Source: Xenophilus sp. AP218F
Lineage (GTDB): Bacteria > Pseudomonadota > Gammaproteobacteria > Burkholderiales > Chromobacteriaceae
Assembly (NCBI GenBank): GCA_002213445.1
Contig: NJIE01000023.1
Location: forward strand, 1-64,000
Reading direction: 5' to 3'
Length of the DNA: 64,000 nt
Below are positions 25,971-39,554 of this stretch, piece after piece. The notes beneath the pieces were generated by a model. It saw nothing but the letters and a program-made list of their open reading frames with translations. It was not told the origin of the DNA and ran no database searches. Position 1 is the stretch's first letter; the number at the start of each line of letters is the position of its first letter. The position numbers and the translations under genes were made by a program.

Positions 25971-26489
25971 TTGGGAGATCTCCTCTGTTTTGTCGGCTTC
26001 GGCGGCTTTGCCGGGGATTTTCCCTCTTGTCGCACCGCCTGTTTTGTTTATCGCGACCAGCCTTTATTTGTGGCCTCTGTCTGACAAGCGTACGGATTAT
26101 TGCCGTGTATTCAATCGACTGTCAATCGCAAAGATCGCTGAAAAACAATGCTCCGAAGATCATTTAAAATAAATTCAAGTCATTGATTTTATTTGATTTT
26201 TCAAAAAATGCGCGCGTTACAAATTTACATCTCCAACCCTATCCGTCCGCTCTTTCCCGCCCATCCCCGGTTTTACATTTCAGTCATATTTGGCATTCAA
26301 TTTATTCGTTTTCGATCAAGCAATACCGTGACGCCGACTGCAATCCGAACAAGTCGCCATGAGAAAGATTCATTTGCATACAATCTACAGTATTGCAGAC
26401 CTCGCGCTTTTATCCAGCCGGATCGCGCGGCGCGTCCCAAACCGTTACATCGCCTTACAACTTGTCGCCAAGAAAGCCTCCGCGCAAAC
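25971..26489. other. A/T-rich intergenic region upstream of livH
   Basis: About 520 bases without a gene lie between livH and the end of the aru operon. The region is markedly richer in A/T than its surroundings, especially 26130-26400. It carries the livHMGF promoter described separately. No open frame with coding character and no tRNA are seen; the place where a livK gene might be expected is empty. Confidence 0.6.
26096..26125 (-). promoter_or_regulatory. livHMGF promoter
   Basis: On the minus strand TTGACA (26120-26125), a perfect -35, is followed after 18 bases by AATAAT (26096-26101), five of six matches to the -10 consensus. The expected transcript has a leader of about 120 bases before the livH GTG. 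Confidence 0.75.
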
Positions 26490-26520
26490 AAAAACAGCCA
26501 GGAGAACCTCTCCTGGCTGT
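26488..26520 (-). terminator. Intrinsic terminator of the aru operon
   Basis: A perfect 12-bp stem (26494-26505 with 26509-26520) and 3-base loop is followed on the minus strand by TTTTTGTTTG. It lies 20 bases after the astB/aruB stop codon, so the operon ends here without an aruE gene. Confidence 0.9.
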
Positions 26521-26539
26521 CGTCCGCCGCTCTCTGCGA

Positions 26540-27886
26540 TCAGGGCCGCTGGAAGGGATACACCGCTCCCAGTCCCAGAATCCCGGTCAGCTCGTCCAGC
26601 GCCGCGCGGCACTCGAGCAGCAGCTGCGGGTCGGCCAGATCCGCCGTCGTCAAGCGGTCGCGGTAATGGCGGTCCACCCAGTCGTTGAGCGTGGCGAACA
26701 GCGCGTCGCTCATCATCACGCTCGGATTCACCGCCGCCAGCTCCGCCTCGGTCAGCGCCACGCGCAGGCGCAGGCAGGCCGGGCCGCCGCCGTTCTGCAT
26801 GCTTTGCTTCAGGTCGAACACCCTCGCCTCATCCACCGGGCCGCCGCTGGCGATCAGCCGCTGCAGGTAATTCCACACCGGCTCGATATGCCGGCACTCC
26901 TCCGGCACCACGATCAGCATCTTGCCGTCGGCCTTGGACAAAAGCTGGCTGTTGAACAGATAGCTCCGCACCGCCTGCTCCAGCGTCACCTCGGCTTGCG
27001 GCACCTCGATGGCGACGAAGCTTCCGCCGCGCGCGGCGAGCTTGCGGTCGATTTCGGCCAGCACGTCCGCCTGGTTCAGGAAAGCGCGCTGGTGATGAAA
27101 CAGCACGTTGCGGTTGCCAACCGAGATCACGTCGTTGTGGAACACGCCGGCGTCGATGGTGTCAGGGTCTTGCTGGGCGTAAACCACGCCGGCCTCGGAG
27201 AGGCCGTGCAGGCGGGCCACCGCCTGGCTGGCCTCTAGCGTCTGCCGCGCCGGGAAGCGCGCCGGCTTCGGGTAGCGGCTGTCGAAGGCCGCCGCGCCGA
27301 ACACGAAGAACTCCACCCCCGGCGCGCCGTAGTCGGCGCAGAAGCGGGTGTGGTTGGCCGCGCCTTCGTCGCCGAAGTGCATCTGCGCCGGCAAGGCCTC
27401 GTGCACCGCGAAGCGCGATTCGTCGGCAAACATCGCGCGCAGGATGCGCTCGGTCACCGGATGCTCGATCGAGCGATGGAACTTGTTGTTGAGATTGGCC
27501 GGGGTGAAGTGCGCGCGGCCATCCGCCGTATCGGCCGACGGACTGACCGTGGCGGCGTTGGCCGTCCACATGCAGGAGGCGGAAGAGGCCGCGGCCAGGA
27601 TGTGCGGCGCTTCTCTCGCCGCGCGGGCGATCACATCGGCGTCGCTGCCGGCGAAGCCGATACGGCGCAGGCTGGCCACGTCGGGCCGCTCCTGCGGCGC
27701 CAGCACCCCCTGCTTGAAGCCAGCGTCGTGCAGCGCCTTCATCTTGGCCAGCCCTTGCCTCGCCGCCAGGCGGGGGTTGGAAGCGGCGCTGACGTTGCTG
27801 GTGGAGGCCACGTTGCCGAAGGACAGCCCGCTGTAATTGTGCGTCGGGCCGACCAGGCCGTCGAAATTCACTTCATAAGCGTTCAT
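26540..27886 (-). CDS. astB: N-succinylarginine dihydrolase
   Basis: A 448-residue member of the AstB family (pentein fold), converting N2-succinylarginine to succinylornithine, ammonia and CO2 in the arginine succinyltransferase pathway. Family signatures are the start [20 protein letters not shown], the segment [16 protein letters not shown] with the catalytic His, and the catalytic Cys in [14 protein letters not shown] near residue 370. Called aruB in Pseudomonas. Last gene of the operon, followed by a terminator. Confidence 0.96.
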   Translation of the reverse strand: MNAYEVNFDGLVGPTHNYSGLSFGNVASTSNVSAASNPRLAARQGLAKMKALHDAGFKQGVLAPQERPDVASLRRIGFAGSDADVIARAAREAPHILAAASSASCMWTANAATVSPSADTADGRAHFTPANLNNKFHRSIEHPVTERILRAMFADESRFAVHEALPAQMHFGDEGAANHTRFCADYGAPGVEFFVFGAAAFDSRYPKPARFPARQTLEASQAVARLHGLSEAGVVYAQQDPDTIDAGVFHNDVISVGNRNVLFHHQRAFLNQADVLAEIDRKLAARGGSFVAIEVPQAEVTLEQAVRSYLFNSQLLSKADGKMLIVVPEECRHIEPVWNYLQRLIASGGPVDEARVFDLKQSMQNGGGPACLRLRVALTEAELAAVNPSVMMSDALFATLNDWVDRHYRDRLTTADLADPQLLLECRAALDELTGILGLGAVYPFQRP

Positions 27887-27898
27887 CGCGATCGCTCC

Positions 27899-30393
<2,495 letters not shown>

Positions 30394-30407
30394 GACAGTC
30401 TCTCCCC

Positions 30408-31424
30408 TCAACCTTGCAGCCCGACAACGCGGACCGGATCGCCGCTCGCCACGCCCAGCGCCTTGGCGGCGTCGGGATTGATGAACGCCACGCCATCCAC
30501 CACGGCCACCCGGGCGGCCGTGGCGGCGAAACTGCTCAGACGCTGGTTGCTCACCAGCTGCAGCGTGGCCTGCGGCGGCAGGCTGGCTAGGATTTCCACC
30601 GGATAGCCGGCGCTTTGCTCCAGCGTTTTGAGGCGGTCGATCTCGGCGGTCAGCACCGCGCCGCCGTCGAAGATGTCCAGATAGTTGTCGGCTTCGAAAC
30701 CTTCCTGGCTCAGGAGCTGGCAGACGCGTTCGAAGTTGGGGTGAATCTGGCTGATGGCCTGCTTGGCGTCGTCCGGCAGCAGGGGCACGTAGATCGGATA
30801 GCTGGGCATCAGCTCGGCGATGAAGGTCTTGCTATGGCCGACGAAGGCCTGCTCCACCTGCAGGAAATCCATATTGAAGAAGCGGCGGCCGATGGCGTTC
30901 CAGAACGGGGACTGGCCGGCGTCGTCGTGGACGCCCTGCATCTCGGCGATGATGCGGCGGCCGAAGCGGCCGCGCTTGCTGGCGATGAACAGCAGGCGCG
31001 CGCGCGACATCAGCTCGCTGGCCAGCGCGTCCAGGCCGCCGTCGACGTAGAAGCCGCACAACTGGGCCATGCCGGTCAGGTCGTGGCAGATATTCAGCAC
31101 GTGGATGCGGTTGTTGACCTTCAGCGCGCGCGAGGCGTGCACGAAAATCTCGCTGCGATAGCTGTAGAACGGCTCGTCGAAACCGGCCGAGGCGCAGATC
31201 GAGGCGGTGCCGACCACCTCGCCTTCGCGCTCCATCACGAACATATAGTATTCGCGGCCGGCGTCGCCGGTGGCCTCGTGCTCGAAAGCGGTTTGCGATT
31301 GCTGGATGCGCTCGTACAGCTTTTCGCGATTATGCGGCAGGCTGGTGACGCCGATGCCGCTGGCCAAGGCCAGCCGCTCGATGGCCGGCAAGTCCGAAGT
31401 ACGGACGGGACGCACGATGAACAT
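30408..31424 (-). CDS. aruF: Arginine/ornithine N-succinyltransferase, alpha-type subunit
   Basis: A 338-residue AstA-family paralogue (FIVRPVRTSDLPAIERLALA ... TSLPHNREKLYERI ... CHDLTGMAQLCGFYV ... DIFDGGAVLTAEIDRLKTL). Compared with the next gene it has the variant HDLTGMAQLCGFYVD in place of HTGYSELCTLFL. This fits the alpha (AruF) subunit of the Pseudomonas enzyme, which also accepts ornithine. GGGAGG lies before the ATG, and 14 bases separate its stop from aruG. Confidence 0.9.
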   Translation of the reverse strand: MFIVRPVRTSDLPAIERLALASGIGVTSLPHNREKLYERIQQSQTAFEHEATGDAGREYYMFVMEREGEVVGTASICASAGFDEPFYSYRSEIFVHASRALKVNNRIHVLNICHDLTGMAQLCGFYVDGGLDALASELMSRARLLFIASKRGRFGRRIIAEMQGVHDDAGQSPFWNAIGRRFFNMDFLQVEQAFVGHSKTFIAELMPSYPIYVPLLPDDAKQAISQIHPNFERVCQLLSQEGFEADNYLDIFDGGAVLTAEIDRLKTLEQSAGYPVEILASLPPQATLQLVSNQRLSSFAATAARVAVVDGVAFINPDAAKALGVASGDPVRVVGLQG

Positions 31425-31476
31425 GGGAAATCCTCCCGGTTGCGGAGGCTGCGCGTCCCGCGGGCGCGCAGCCGCA

Positions 31477-31505
31477 GCCGCGCGCCTGCCGGGCAGGCGC
31501 GCGGC
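31477..31505. repeat. Perfect 14-bp inverted repeat between aruC and aruF
   Basis: GCCGCGCGCCTGCC (31477-31490) and its exact complement (31492-31505) are one base apart, in the 115-base gap of the operon. On the minus (sense) strand no T run follows, so it is not a standard terminator. It may stabilise or process the mRNA and set the ratio of aruC to the downstream genes. Confidence 0.7.
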
Positions 31506-31539
31506 GTCCTGTTTTGGTCTTTGGAAAATCCTGCGGCGC

Positions 31540-32808
<1,269 letters not shown>

Positions 32809-32841
32809 TCAGCCCGGCTGTTTTTTATGTATGCCGAATCG

Positions 32842-32869
32842 ATTCTAAAGGAAGCCGCCATCCCGCCAA
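32842..32869 (-). promoter_or_regulatory. Candidate aru operon promoter
   Basis: On the minus strand TTGGCG (32864-32869) and TAGAAT (32842-32847) are 16 bases apart, 88 bases before the aruC ATG. The -10 matches five of six consensus bases, the -35 four of six. An ArgR or similar operator is not obvious. The surrounding gap (32755-32990) carries no gene. Confidence 0.5.
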
Positions 32870-32987
32870 TATCCTGTATGCGACACGGGCGTACAGAAAG
32901 GTCGCGCTTCTGACCAGAACTTCGTCCTACAAAATACCATTCGGACGATTTTGCCACGCCGGGCCGCCTCGCCCAAGCCCGCGGGCG

Positions 32988-33023
32988 AAATAAAACCGCC
33001 GGTTTCCGAGGGGAAACCGGCGG
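32988..33023 (-). terminator. Intrinsic terminator of the chitobiase gene
   Basis: A perfect 12-bp stem (32996-33007 with 33012-33023) and 4-base loop is followed on the minus strand by TTTTATTT. It begins 31 bases past the chitobiase stop codon. Confidence 0.9.
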
Positions 33024-33053
33024 CGAAAACGCCCTGCCGCGCTCAAACCGGCC

Positions 33054-35678
33054 TTACTGCCCCAACACCTCCACGCGGCTGACGCGCTTGCCGTCCAGGC
33101 TCACGCCGCGCCAGTAGCGGGCGTCAGACTCTTCGCCCGGCCGGTAGGCCTGCCAGCTCTTGCCATCCTGAGAATGCTGCAGCCGCGCGCCGGGCCACTC
33201 GGCGATGGCCCGGCCTCCCGGCTGCACGCCCGGCAAGGCGACGCGATAGCCGACGCCGGCCTTTTCCAGCTTGGCCGCTTCGCGGTAGCCGAAGACGGCG
33301 GCGAACTGCTGCCAATCCTGATTCAGCGCCGCCTTGTTCACCAGATTGGTGACGCCCAACTGGTAACGCTCGCCCACCCGGTACGGCCGCTCCCAGCCCG
33401 CACGGTGCCAGGCCCGCTCGGCCAGCGCCAGCAGGCGCGGATAGACCATCTGCTCGAACTGCGCGTCGGTGCGCATGATCTCGCCCCAGGCCTGGCCCTG
33501 CATGCCGGCGTAGCGCGCCGGCGCGGCCTCGCTTACCGCTTCGAAAGGCTGGCCCTGACGGTCCGGCATCACCTCCGCGTTCTGCGGCAGATTGTCGGGC
33601 GCGAAACTGAACACCTTGTAGCTGTCGGTGGCGCGCGACGCCCAGTAATAGCCGCGCTCCTTGGGGTTCAGCTCATAGGGGAAGTCGAAGTACAGATAGT
33701 CCGGCATCGCCAGCACGGTCTGGAAGCCCTTGGCGGCCAGCTCGCTGGCGGTCTTGGCCCCGCCCCAGTACAGCGTGTCCCATTCGGTGACCATCAGATT
33801 GCGGGTGGCGAAATCGCCTGGGCCGCCGGCGCCGTGTATGCCGTCCTGCCAGGCGGCCATGGTGGCCGCGCCCTGCCGGGCGACGATGCGGCTGACTTCG
33901 CGCGAGAAGTTGAGCGGCAGATCGGAAATCTTCGCCGCCTTGCCGCTGGCCACCAGCGCCTTGCACGCCGGCGAGCGGCCCCAGGGCTGGTCCTGCTCGG
34001 CCATATTCACCTTGCCCTTGCCCGGATCCTTGCCGCTGACGTCCTGGAAGCCGCCGCCCAGCAGTATGTTCTTGGCCTCGTCGCCGCCGAAGTGCCAGGT
34101 GGCGAGCGGCTGGCCGGCCTCGCGGTGCATGGCCGCCACTTCCGAGATCACCTTGTCGACAAAGCGGCTGGTCCCCGGCACGCAGGGGTTGAGATAGGTG
34201 CGGCGATCATAGAACTGCACCGACAGCGTGTTGGACTGGTCTTGCGGATCGGTCAGGCGGAATTCCGACGCCTGCTGCGGCTTGCCTTCCGCCATCAGCT
34301 TGCGATAGCGCGCTTCCATCGCCACCACCGCGGCGCGGGCGTGGGCCGGCATGTCGATTTCCGGAATCACCTCGATGGAGCGGGCCTGGGCGTAACGCAC
34401 CAGCTCTATGTATTGCTCGCGGCCAAGATAGCCGCCGCCGGACTGGTTGGCCGGGCCGGACGCCAGCTGCGGCAGCAGGCAGCGGCTTTCGGAAAGATCG
34501 TGGCAGCGCTTGCCGCCCACCTCGGTCAGCTCCGGCAGGCCGGGAATCTCTATGCGCCAGCCTTCGTCGTCGGACAGATGCAGGTGCAGCTTGTTGAGTT
34601 TGTAAGCCGCCATCTGGTCGATCAGGCGCTTGAGCGTGGCTGGCTGGCGGAAATTGCGCGCCACATCGACCATGAAGCCGCGGTGCTGATAGCGCGGCGC
34701 GTCCTCCACCCGCTGCCGGGCGATGACGCCGCCGCCTTGCGGCAGCAGGCCGTACAAGGTCTGCACGCCGTAGAACACGCCGGCGGCGTCAAAGCCCTCC
34801 ACCTTGACGCCTGCCGCGCCGATATCCAGCCGGTAACCGCCGGGCACGGCCAGGTCCGCGGGCAGCGCCGCGCCGACCACCCTGCCCTCCACCCCGACGC
34901 CGGCGGCGGCCAGCCCCAGCTGGCTGGCGCGCTGCTCGAGCGCCTGGCGCTGGGCGTGGCTGACGCCGGCGAGCGTGAGGCTGACGCCCTTCACCGCCAA
35001 TTGCCCCGCGCCGGCCTGCTGGCGCAACGGGGCGGGAATCACGCGGTTGGCCACCGCGGCGGCGCTTGGCGCCGGGCCGCGCTGGCTGAGCGCGACGTAG
35101 CGCTGCTCGGCCGTCATCAAGGGCCGCGCCTCGCCGCCAGGGTGTTTCCAGTCGTCGCCCTTGAGCGGCTGCAGATAGCTGGCGTCGTCGCTGCTGTTAT
35201 GCGCCAGCAGCGCCGGCGCCTGGCCGTGGACCACCACGTAAGGGCGCGGCAGCACGTCGCTGTTTTGCAAGATCCAGTACTCCGCGATCAGCGGCAATTC
35301 CAGCTTCTGTCCGGGCGCCAGCCCCTTGAAGCCGGCGGTCGGCTTGAGTTCGTACAAATCGCCGGTCAGGTGGCGGATGGAGAATTGGGACGTGTCCAGC
35401 TTGAGGATGCGGCGGATGCTGTGCAGATAGAGGCTCCACCCTTCGGCCGCCACCGCCTGGCTGCCCTTGTTTTCCAGGATCACGCGGCCTTTCAGGCACA
35501 AGGCCCAGTCCGCGCCCAGATCGGCGCACGGCGCGCCCGCCGCCGCGCCCTTGTTGCTGTCCACCGCCACCGACATCGCCAGGCTCTTGCCTATCGCCTG
35601 CGCGTCCGGTTGCGCCGCCCAGCCGAAAGCCGAACAAACCGCCATCGCCCCGGCGCTCATCCAGAGTGCTGCTTTCAT
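33054..35678 (-). CDS. Exported beta-N-acetylhexosaminidase (chitobiase), GH20
   Basis: An 874-residue protein, close to the size of Serratia chitobiase. Order: signal peptide (AALWMSAGAMAVCSAFGWAA), N-terminal CHB_HEX carbohydrate-binding domain (about 30-180), GH20b domain (about 210-330), GH20 barrel starting YQHRGFMVDVARNFRQPATL, and a C-terminal immunoglobulin-like domain. The catalytic Asp-Glu pair is D533-E534 in WHFGGDEAKN. It splits chitobiose and chito-oligomers to N-acetylglucosamine in the periplasm or outside. GGAGG precedes the ATG. Phased GGTATT repeats lie at its promoter, suggesting control by an amino-sugar regulator. Confidence 0.94.
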   Translation of the reverse strand: MKAALWMSAGAMAVCSAFGWAAQPDAQAIGKSLAMSVAVDSNKGAAAGAPCADLGADWALCLKGRVILENKGSQAVAAEGWSLYLHSIRRILKLDTSQFSIRHLTGDLYELKPTAGFKGLAPGQKLELPLIAEYWILQNSDVLPRPYVVVHGQAPALLAHNSSDDASYLQPLKGDDWKHPGGEARPLMTAEQRYVALSQRGPAPSAAAVANRVIPAPLRQQAGAGQLAVKGVSLTLAGVSHAQRQALEQRASQLGLAAAGVGVEGRVVGAALPADLAVPGGYRLDIGAAGVKVEGFDAAGVFYGVQTLYGLLPQGGGVIARQRVEDAPRYQHRGFMVDVARNFRQPATLKRLIDQMAAYKLNKLHLHLSDDEGWRIEIPGLPELTEVGGKRCHDLSESRCLLPQLASGPANQSGGGYLGREQYIELVRYAQARSIEVIPEIDMPAHARAAVVAMEARYRKLMAEGKPQQASEFRLTDPQDQSNTLSVQFYDRRTYLNPCVPGTSRFVDKVISEVAAMHREAGQPLATWHFGGDEAKNILLGGGFQDVSGKDPGKGKVNMAEQDQPWGRSPACKALVASGKAAKISDLPLNFSREVSRIVARQGAATMAAWQDGIHGAGGPGDFATRNLMVTEWDTLYWGGAKTASELAAKGFQTVLAMPDYLYFDFPYELNPKERGYYWASRATDSYKVFSFAPDNLPQNAEVMPDRQGQPFEAVSEAAPARYAGMQGQAWGEIMRTDAQFEQMVYPRLLALAERAWHRAGWERPYRVGERYQLGVTNLVNKAALNQDWQQFAAVFGYREAAKLEKAGVGYRVALPGVQPGGRAIAEWPGARLQHSQDGKSWQAYRPGEESDARYWRGVSLDGKRVSRVEVLGQ

Positions 35679-35735
35679 ACCCTATCCTCCGCAATGTTCA
35701 TCACGTAAAACGGCATGTTTCATGCTGCAGGCATC

Positions 35736-35772
35736 AGGCTAATTGGTATTGATGTGGTATTCAACAGGTATT
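35736..35772 (-). promoter_or_regulatory. Chitobiase promoter region with three phased GGTATT repeats
   Basis: On the plus strand GGTATT occurs at 35745-35750, 35756-35761 and 35767-35772, each exactly 11 bases from the next, about one helical turn. A weak minus-strand promoter (TTGAAT at 35759-35764, TAGCCT at 35736-35741, 17-base spacer) overlaps them. The phasing suggests a multimeric regulator binding one face of DNA at the chitobiase promoter. Which regulator is not known; GntR-type amino-sugar regulators are candidates. Confidence 0.55.
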
Positions 35773-35913
35773 AAACGGATTCCGTTCAAAGCGGAGAAAG
35801 CTTGCTCAAGCGCAAGCAATTGGGCGTCGGGATGGCGGGAAATGTCGCTTGCGCGCGACGCGGGCGGCTGTCATGCGCATCGGCCCGCAAAGACGCGGGC
35901 CCATCCCCGGACC

Positions 35914-35945
35914 GCCCCGCTTTCGCCTCCCGGCGAAGGCGGGGC
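35914..35945. repeat. Inverted repeat after the DUF4153 gene
   Basis: A 14-bp stem (35914-35927 with 35932-35945) with one non-Watson-Crick pair and a 4-base loop lies 10 bases past the DUF4153 stop codon. There is no T run on the minus strand, so termination is possible but not assured. Confidence 0.55.
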
Positions 35946-35954
35946 CTGGCCGCG

Positions 35955-37694
35955 TCAATGCGTCGGCGCGCATTTTCGTTCCGGCAGCAAGGACTCGGGC
36001 AACAGGCGCACGCCATTGATCTCCAGGTCTGGCAGCCGCGATGGCAAGGCGCGAATCCCATCCGGCCGCACGCCGCTCAAGCCCTGCCAGCAAGAGGCGT
36101 CGGCGCGAAAAACCGCCGCCGGGGCCCAACTGCCGCGCTCGCCGCGCTGAAACAGCGTGAAGACGCCGGCCTGCCCCTCCTCGCGCAGCAGCACTTCCTC
36201 GCTGCCGCCGGAGAAATTGCCGACAAAAGCTTCGCAGGAGCGGGTCTTGTCCGTCAGGCAGGAAGGCAGCCGCCACGACGTCCCGCTTTTCCAGTCCTGC
36301 TCCGCGAAGCCCGCCGGCAAGGCCTTGCCGCCGACCGTCTTGATCGGTTCCGCCAGCGGCGGCCTGGGCTCTCCCGGCATGCGCTTGGCCAAGGCCAAGC
36401 TCGCCAGCCGTCGCGTCTGCGCCGGCAAGGCGGCCTCTTGCGACAGAGCCGTCAGCTCGGCCTGGCCGTAGCGCAAGGCCTGAAAGCGCAGGAAATCGAA
36501 GTCGAAACGCTCGGCCGGCGTCTTGCCGGTCCGCAGCCGGTCCGCCTGGCTCGCCGCCGACAGCCTCGCCGGATCGGCCAAGGGAGAAAACAACGCCAGC
36601 AACATGGCCAGGCTCAACCAGGCGACCGCGACATTGGTCGCGGCCAGCCCGCCGAGCCATGACTTCCTGTCCAGCGCGGCCCAGGCGTAGCCAAGGGCGT
36701 ACGCCCAGCCCAGCGTCGCCAGCGCCGCGGCGGCGACCCGGTCGGGCGACCAGCCGTACTGGACAACGCGCAGGCCCAGCGCGTAAACGGCCAGGCTCAG
36801 CAACAAGGGCAGCAGGCCGCAGCCGAGGCGGGCGAAAACGCGCGCGCCGGCAGAAACATCGCGCGCCTCGCCGTCCTGGTACACGGCGTTGAGCAGCATC
36901 ACCAGCGCGGCCGCCGCGCTCAGCAGCAGCGAGCACGCGTGCCGCGTCTGCCACAGCGCTTCCAGCCCGACAACGGGCAGGGCCAGCAGAAAGGCCGCGC
37001 ACAGCGCGACCAGCAAGGGCGACAGCCAGCCCAGCAAAGCCAGCAGCAGGTTACGCATCCCCCGGATAATGCCGGGCCGGGCATCGGTGACGTGCAAGGC
37101 CAGCGACAGGGCTAGCATCGAGGCCGGAATGGCGAACGCGCTGCGCTGGATCCAGTCCTGCAAGGCGCGGATGCCGATCAGTTCGAACAGCCCCGCGCCC
37201 AGGAACAGCACCAGCCAGAACACGCCGACGAACAGACCGGAATACGCCAGTTGCAAAACGAGCTTCCAGGCGGCGTCGAAATAGGCGGGATACGGCGCAA
37301 GCCAGCGCCGCTCGCTCTCCCGCGTCTGCGCCAGCGGCCAGGCGATGAGCAGGAAGACGATGCAGGCCGCCACCGCCTGATCGCCCGGGTAGGCGGAGTT
37401 CCCCCAAGGCCGCTCGAGCGGCGCGCCGATCAGCCGCCAGCGGTCATGCGCCGCCATCAAGGCCACCGCGGCCGAGAGCGCGCACAGCCAGGCCGCCAGA
37501 CGCCGCCGGGGCATCGCCCCCAGCCCGATTTGCGCCAGAGGGGGAATCAGGGCGCAAACCAGCAGCAAGGGGCTGGCGAGCAAAGGCCTCGAAGCCAGCC
37601 AGCCTGGCTCGCCCAGCGCCCGGTACAAGGCGTACAGAAGCAGGCCCTGGGCCAAACCCATGCCTATCCGGATGCGGAATGTCGTCGTCTCCAT
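35955..37694 (-). CDS. DUF4153-family integral membrane protein
   Basis: A 579-residue protein with about a dozen hydrophobic segments through residue 400 (LLLYALYRALGEPG, IVFLLIAWPLAQ, LVLQLAYSGLFVGVFWLVLF, FAIPASMLALSLALHV and others), as in DUF4153 proteins, followed by a soluble C-terminal part of about 180 residues (from LADPARLSAASQADR) with paired cysteines. Function unknown; located in the inner membrane. An upstream GTG at 37736 is in frame, but the ATG at 37694 gives the more likely N-terminus METTTFRIRIGMGLAQG. Confidence 0.75.
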   Translation of the reverse strand: METTTFRIRIGMGLAQGLLLYALYRALGEPGWLASRPLLASPLLLVCALIPPLAQIGLGAMPRRRLAAWLCALSAAVALMAAHDRWRLIGAPLERPWGNSAYPGDQAVAACIVFLLIAWPLAQTRESERRWLAPYPAYFDAAWKLVLQLAYSGLFVGVFWLVLFLGAGLFELIGIRALQDWIQRSAFAIPASMLALSLALHVTDARPGIIRGMRNLLLALLGWLSPLLVALCAAFLLALPVVGLEALWQTRHACSLLLSAAAALVMLLNAVYQDGEARDVSAGARVFARLGCGLLPLLLSLAVYALGLRVVQYGWSPDRVAAAALATLGWAYALGYAWAALDRKSWLGGLAATNVAVAWLSLAMLLALFSPLADPARLSAASQADRLRTGKTPAERFDFDFLRFQALRYGQAELTALSQEAALPAQTRRLASLALAKRMPGEPRPPLAEPIKTVGGKALPAGFAEQDWKSGTSWRLPSCLTDKTRSCEAFVGNFSGGSEEVLLREEGQAGVFTLFQRGERGSWAPAAVFRADASCWQGLSGVRPDGIRALPSRLPDLEINGVRLLPESLLPERKCAPTH

Positions 37695-37794
37695 CTCGGT
37701 CTCGCTCTCTTCAGGCGCCCATGCGCGCGGCGTCACGCCGCCAGTCTAACGCATGCGCCCCCGCCAGAAAGCAAAACGCCGCCGGCCTTGCGCC

Positions 37795-37829
37795 CAAAAC
37801 AAAGCCGGGCGTCATCGCGAACGCCCGGC
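37795..37829 (-). terminator. Intrinsic terminator of the second chemoreceptor gene
   Basis: A perfect 9-bp GC stem (37804-37812 with 37821-37829) and 8-base loop is followed on the minus strand by TTTGTTTTG. It lies 22 bases past the stop codon. Confidence 0.85.
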
Positions 37830-37850
37830 CAGCCGTCATGCGCGCAGCGT

Positions 37851-39554
37851 TCACACCAGTCTGAAGTGCGACACCTCGTCAGCCAGGGTGGCAGACAGCT
37901 CGCGCAGCCGGCGAGCGCTATGGGCCGCCCGCTCCACCGCGGCGCTGCCGGATTCCGACAGTACCGCCACCTGCTGGATATTGCCGGCCACCATATTCGC
38001 CGACGCGCTCTGCTCCTTCAGCGCGTCGGTAATCTCGCCGATGACCGACACCATGCCGCTCGCCTCGCTGCGGATGCTGTCGATGGCGCTGCCCGCCTTG
38101 CTCGCCAGTTCCACGCCCTCGGCGACTCGCGAAACCCCATTGGCCATGTGCCTGGAGGTGAACTCGGTGCCGTCCTGGATCTTGTGGATCTTTTCTGTGA
38201 TTTCCTGGGTGGAGCTGGCCGTTCGCTCCGCCAGCTTGCGCACCTCGTCGGCCACTACCGCGAAACCGCGGCCCTGTTCGCCGGCGCGGGCCGCTTCGAT
38301 CGCCGCGTTGAGCGCCAGCAGATTGGTTTGATCCGCGATGTCCCGGATCACCTGCACGATGTCGGAAATCTGCTTGGCGTGCTCATTGAGCGTGGAGACG
38401 CTGCCGGAGGCTTCCTCCACCGTGCCGGCGATGGTGCGGATGCTGTCCACCGTCTCGCGAATCACCTGGTCGCCCTCGCTCAACGCCGCGTTGGAGGCTT
38501 GGGTCATCTCGCGCGCGCTGTGCGCCGACTGGGTAATCTCGCTTATGCTCACCACCAGTTGCTCCACCGCCGCGCTCATGCTGGCCATGGACGACGACTG
38601 GTTGCGCACGATGCTTTCGGCCTCGTCCGACGCGGCGGTGATCTCGGCCGAGCCTTGCCTGATCTCGCCGGCGGCCTGCGACACCTTGCCGACGATGCCG
38701 CGCAGCTTGTCCTGCATGTCCGCCATCAGGGCAAGGAAACTGTCGCGGTCGGCGCCGGCCGCGCCGATATGCTGGCTGAAGTCGCCTCCGGCCATCCTCT
38801 CGATATGCCGGCGCGCGTCCTCCACCGAGCCGCCTATCGTCTGGCGCAAGGCGACGAAAGTGCGCCACAGCATGAACAAGGTGTAGACGCCCACGATCGA
38901 GAACAGGGTCTCGATCCAGTACGAACGGATGGCGGCATCGTCCACGGCCTGCTTGGTGCGGTTCTGGAACAATACGTAGAAGTCGTCTATCGGCTTCATG
39001 ATATTGGCCTTGTTGAGATGGTATTGCTTGTCGTGCATCATCGCGCGCGCCTTGGCGTAAGCTTCTTCCGCGCCGGGCCCGGTCTGCTTGACCAGTTTCA
39101 TCGCCTCCACCTCGGTGTTCACCAGACCATCCGAATTCTTCTTCGCTTCGGACAGCTTGCCGAACTCTTCATCGGTAAAGCCCAGGTCTTTCATCATGTC
39201 CAAGAGCGGCCGCTTGACATCCGAGTCCGGCCGCGGCGCCTGCCCGGTGGCCGCGACGAAGTCCCAGTAAATCCGGTTGTATTCCTGCGGCCTGGGCTTC
39301 TCTCCGTTGCGGATGGCCAGAATGTCCATGTACTGCTTTTCGTAGACGGGGTCGCGCGTCACCACATAGGTGCGGGCCAGACGGGTCAGGTCGTCGGAAG
39401 ATTGGCGCAGCTCTGTCGCCAGCAAATAAGACTGGTAGCGGGTGTCCGCGGCCTTGGCCTCCTGTCCGCGGTTATAGGCGAACAAGACGAACAAGATGGC
39501 CAGCAAGGCCAAGCCTGCGATGGCAAGCAATAGGTTGCGCTGAAAAGAGGACAT
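37851..39554 (-). CDS. Methyl-accepting chemotaxis protein
   Basis: A 567-residue classical receptor: first membrane span residues 7-27 ([20 protein letters not shown]), a periplasmic helical domain of about 185 residues with [16 protein letters not shown] and [15 protein letters not shown], a second span ([15 protein letters not shown]), a HAMP-like linker and the signalling domain with tip [20 protein letters not shown]. The ligand is unknown. GGAG precedes the ATG. It belongs to a different architecture from the chemoreceptor near 12.3 kb, which has no periplasmic domain. Confidence 0.92.
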   Translation of the reverse strand: MSSFQRNLLLAIAGLALLAILFVLFAYNRGQEAKAADTRYQSYLLATELRQSSDDLTRLARTYVVTRDPVYEKQYMDILAIRNGEKPRPQEYNRIYWDFVAATGQAPRPDSDVKRPLLDMMKDLGFTDEEFGKLSEAKKNSDGLVNTEVEAMKLVKQTGPGAEEAYAKARAMMHDKQYHLNKANIMKPIDDFYVLFQNRTKQAVDDAAIRSYWIETLFSIVGVYTLFMLWRTFVALRQTIGGSVEDARRHIERMAGGDFSQHIGAAGADRDSFLALMADMQDKLRGIVGKVSQAAGEIRQGSAEITAASDEAESIVRNQSSSMASMSAAVEQLVVSISEITQSAHSAREMTQASNAALSEGDQVIRETVDSIRTIAGTVEEASGSVSTLNEHAKQISDIVQVIRDIADQTNLLALNAAIEAARAGEQGRGFAVVADEVRKLAERTASSTQEITEKIHKIQDGTEFTSRHMANGVSRVAEGVELASKAGSAIDSIRSEASGMVSVIGEITDALKEQSASANMVAGNIQQVAVLSESGSAAVERAAHSARRLRELSATLADEVSHFRLV

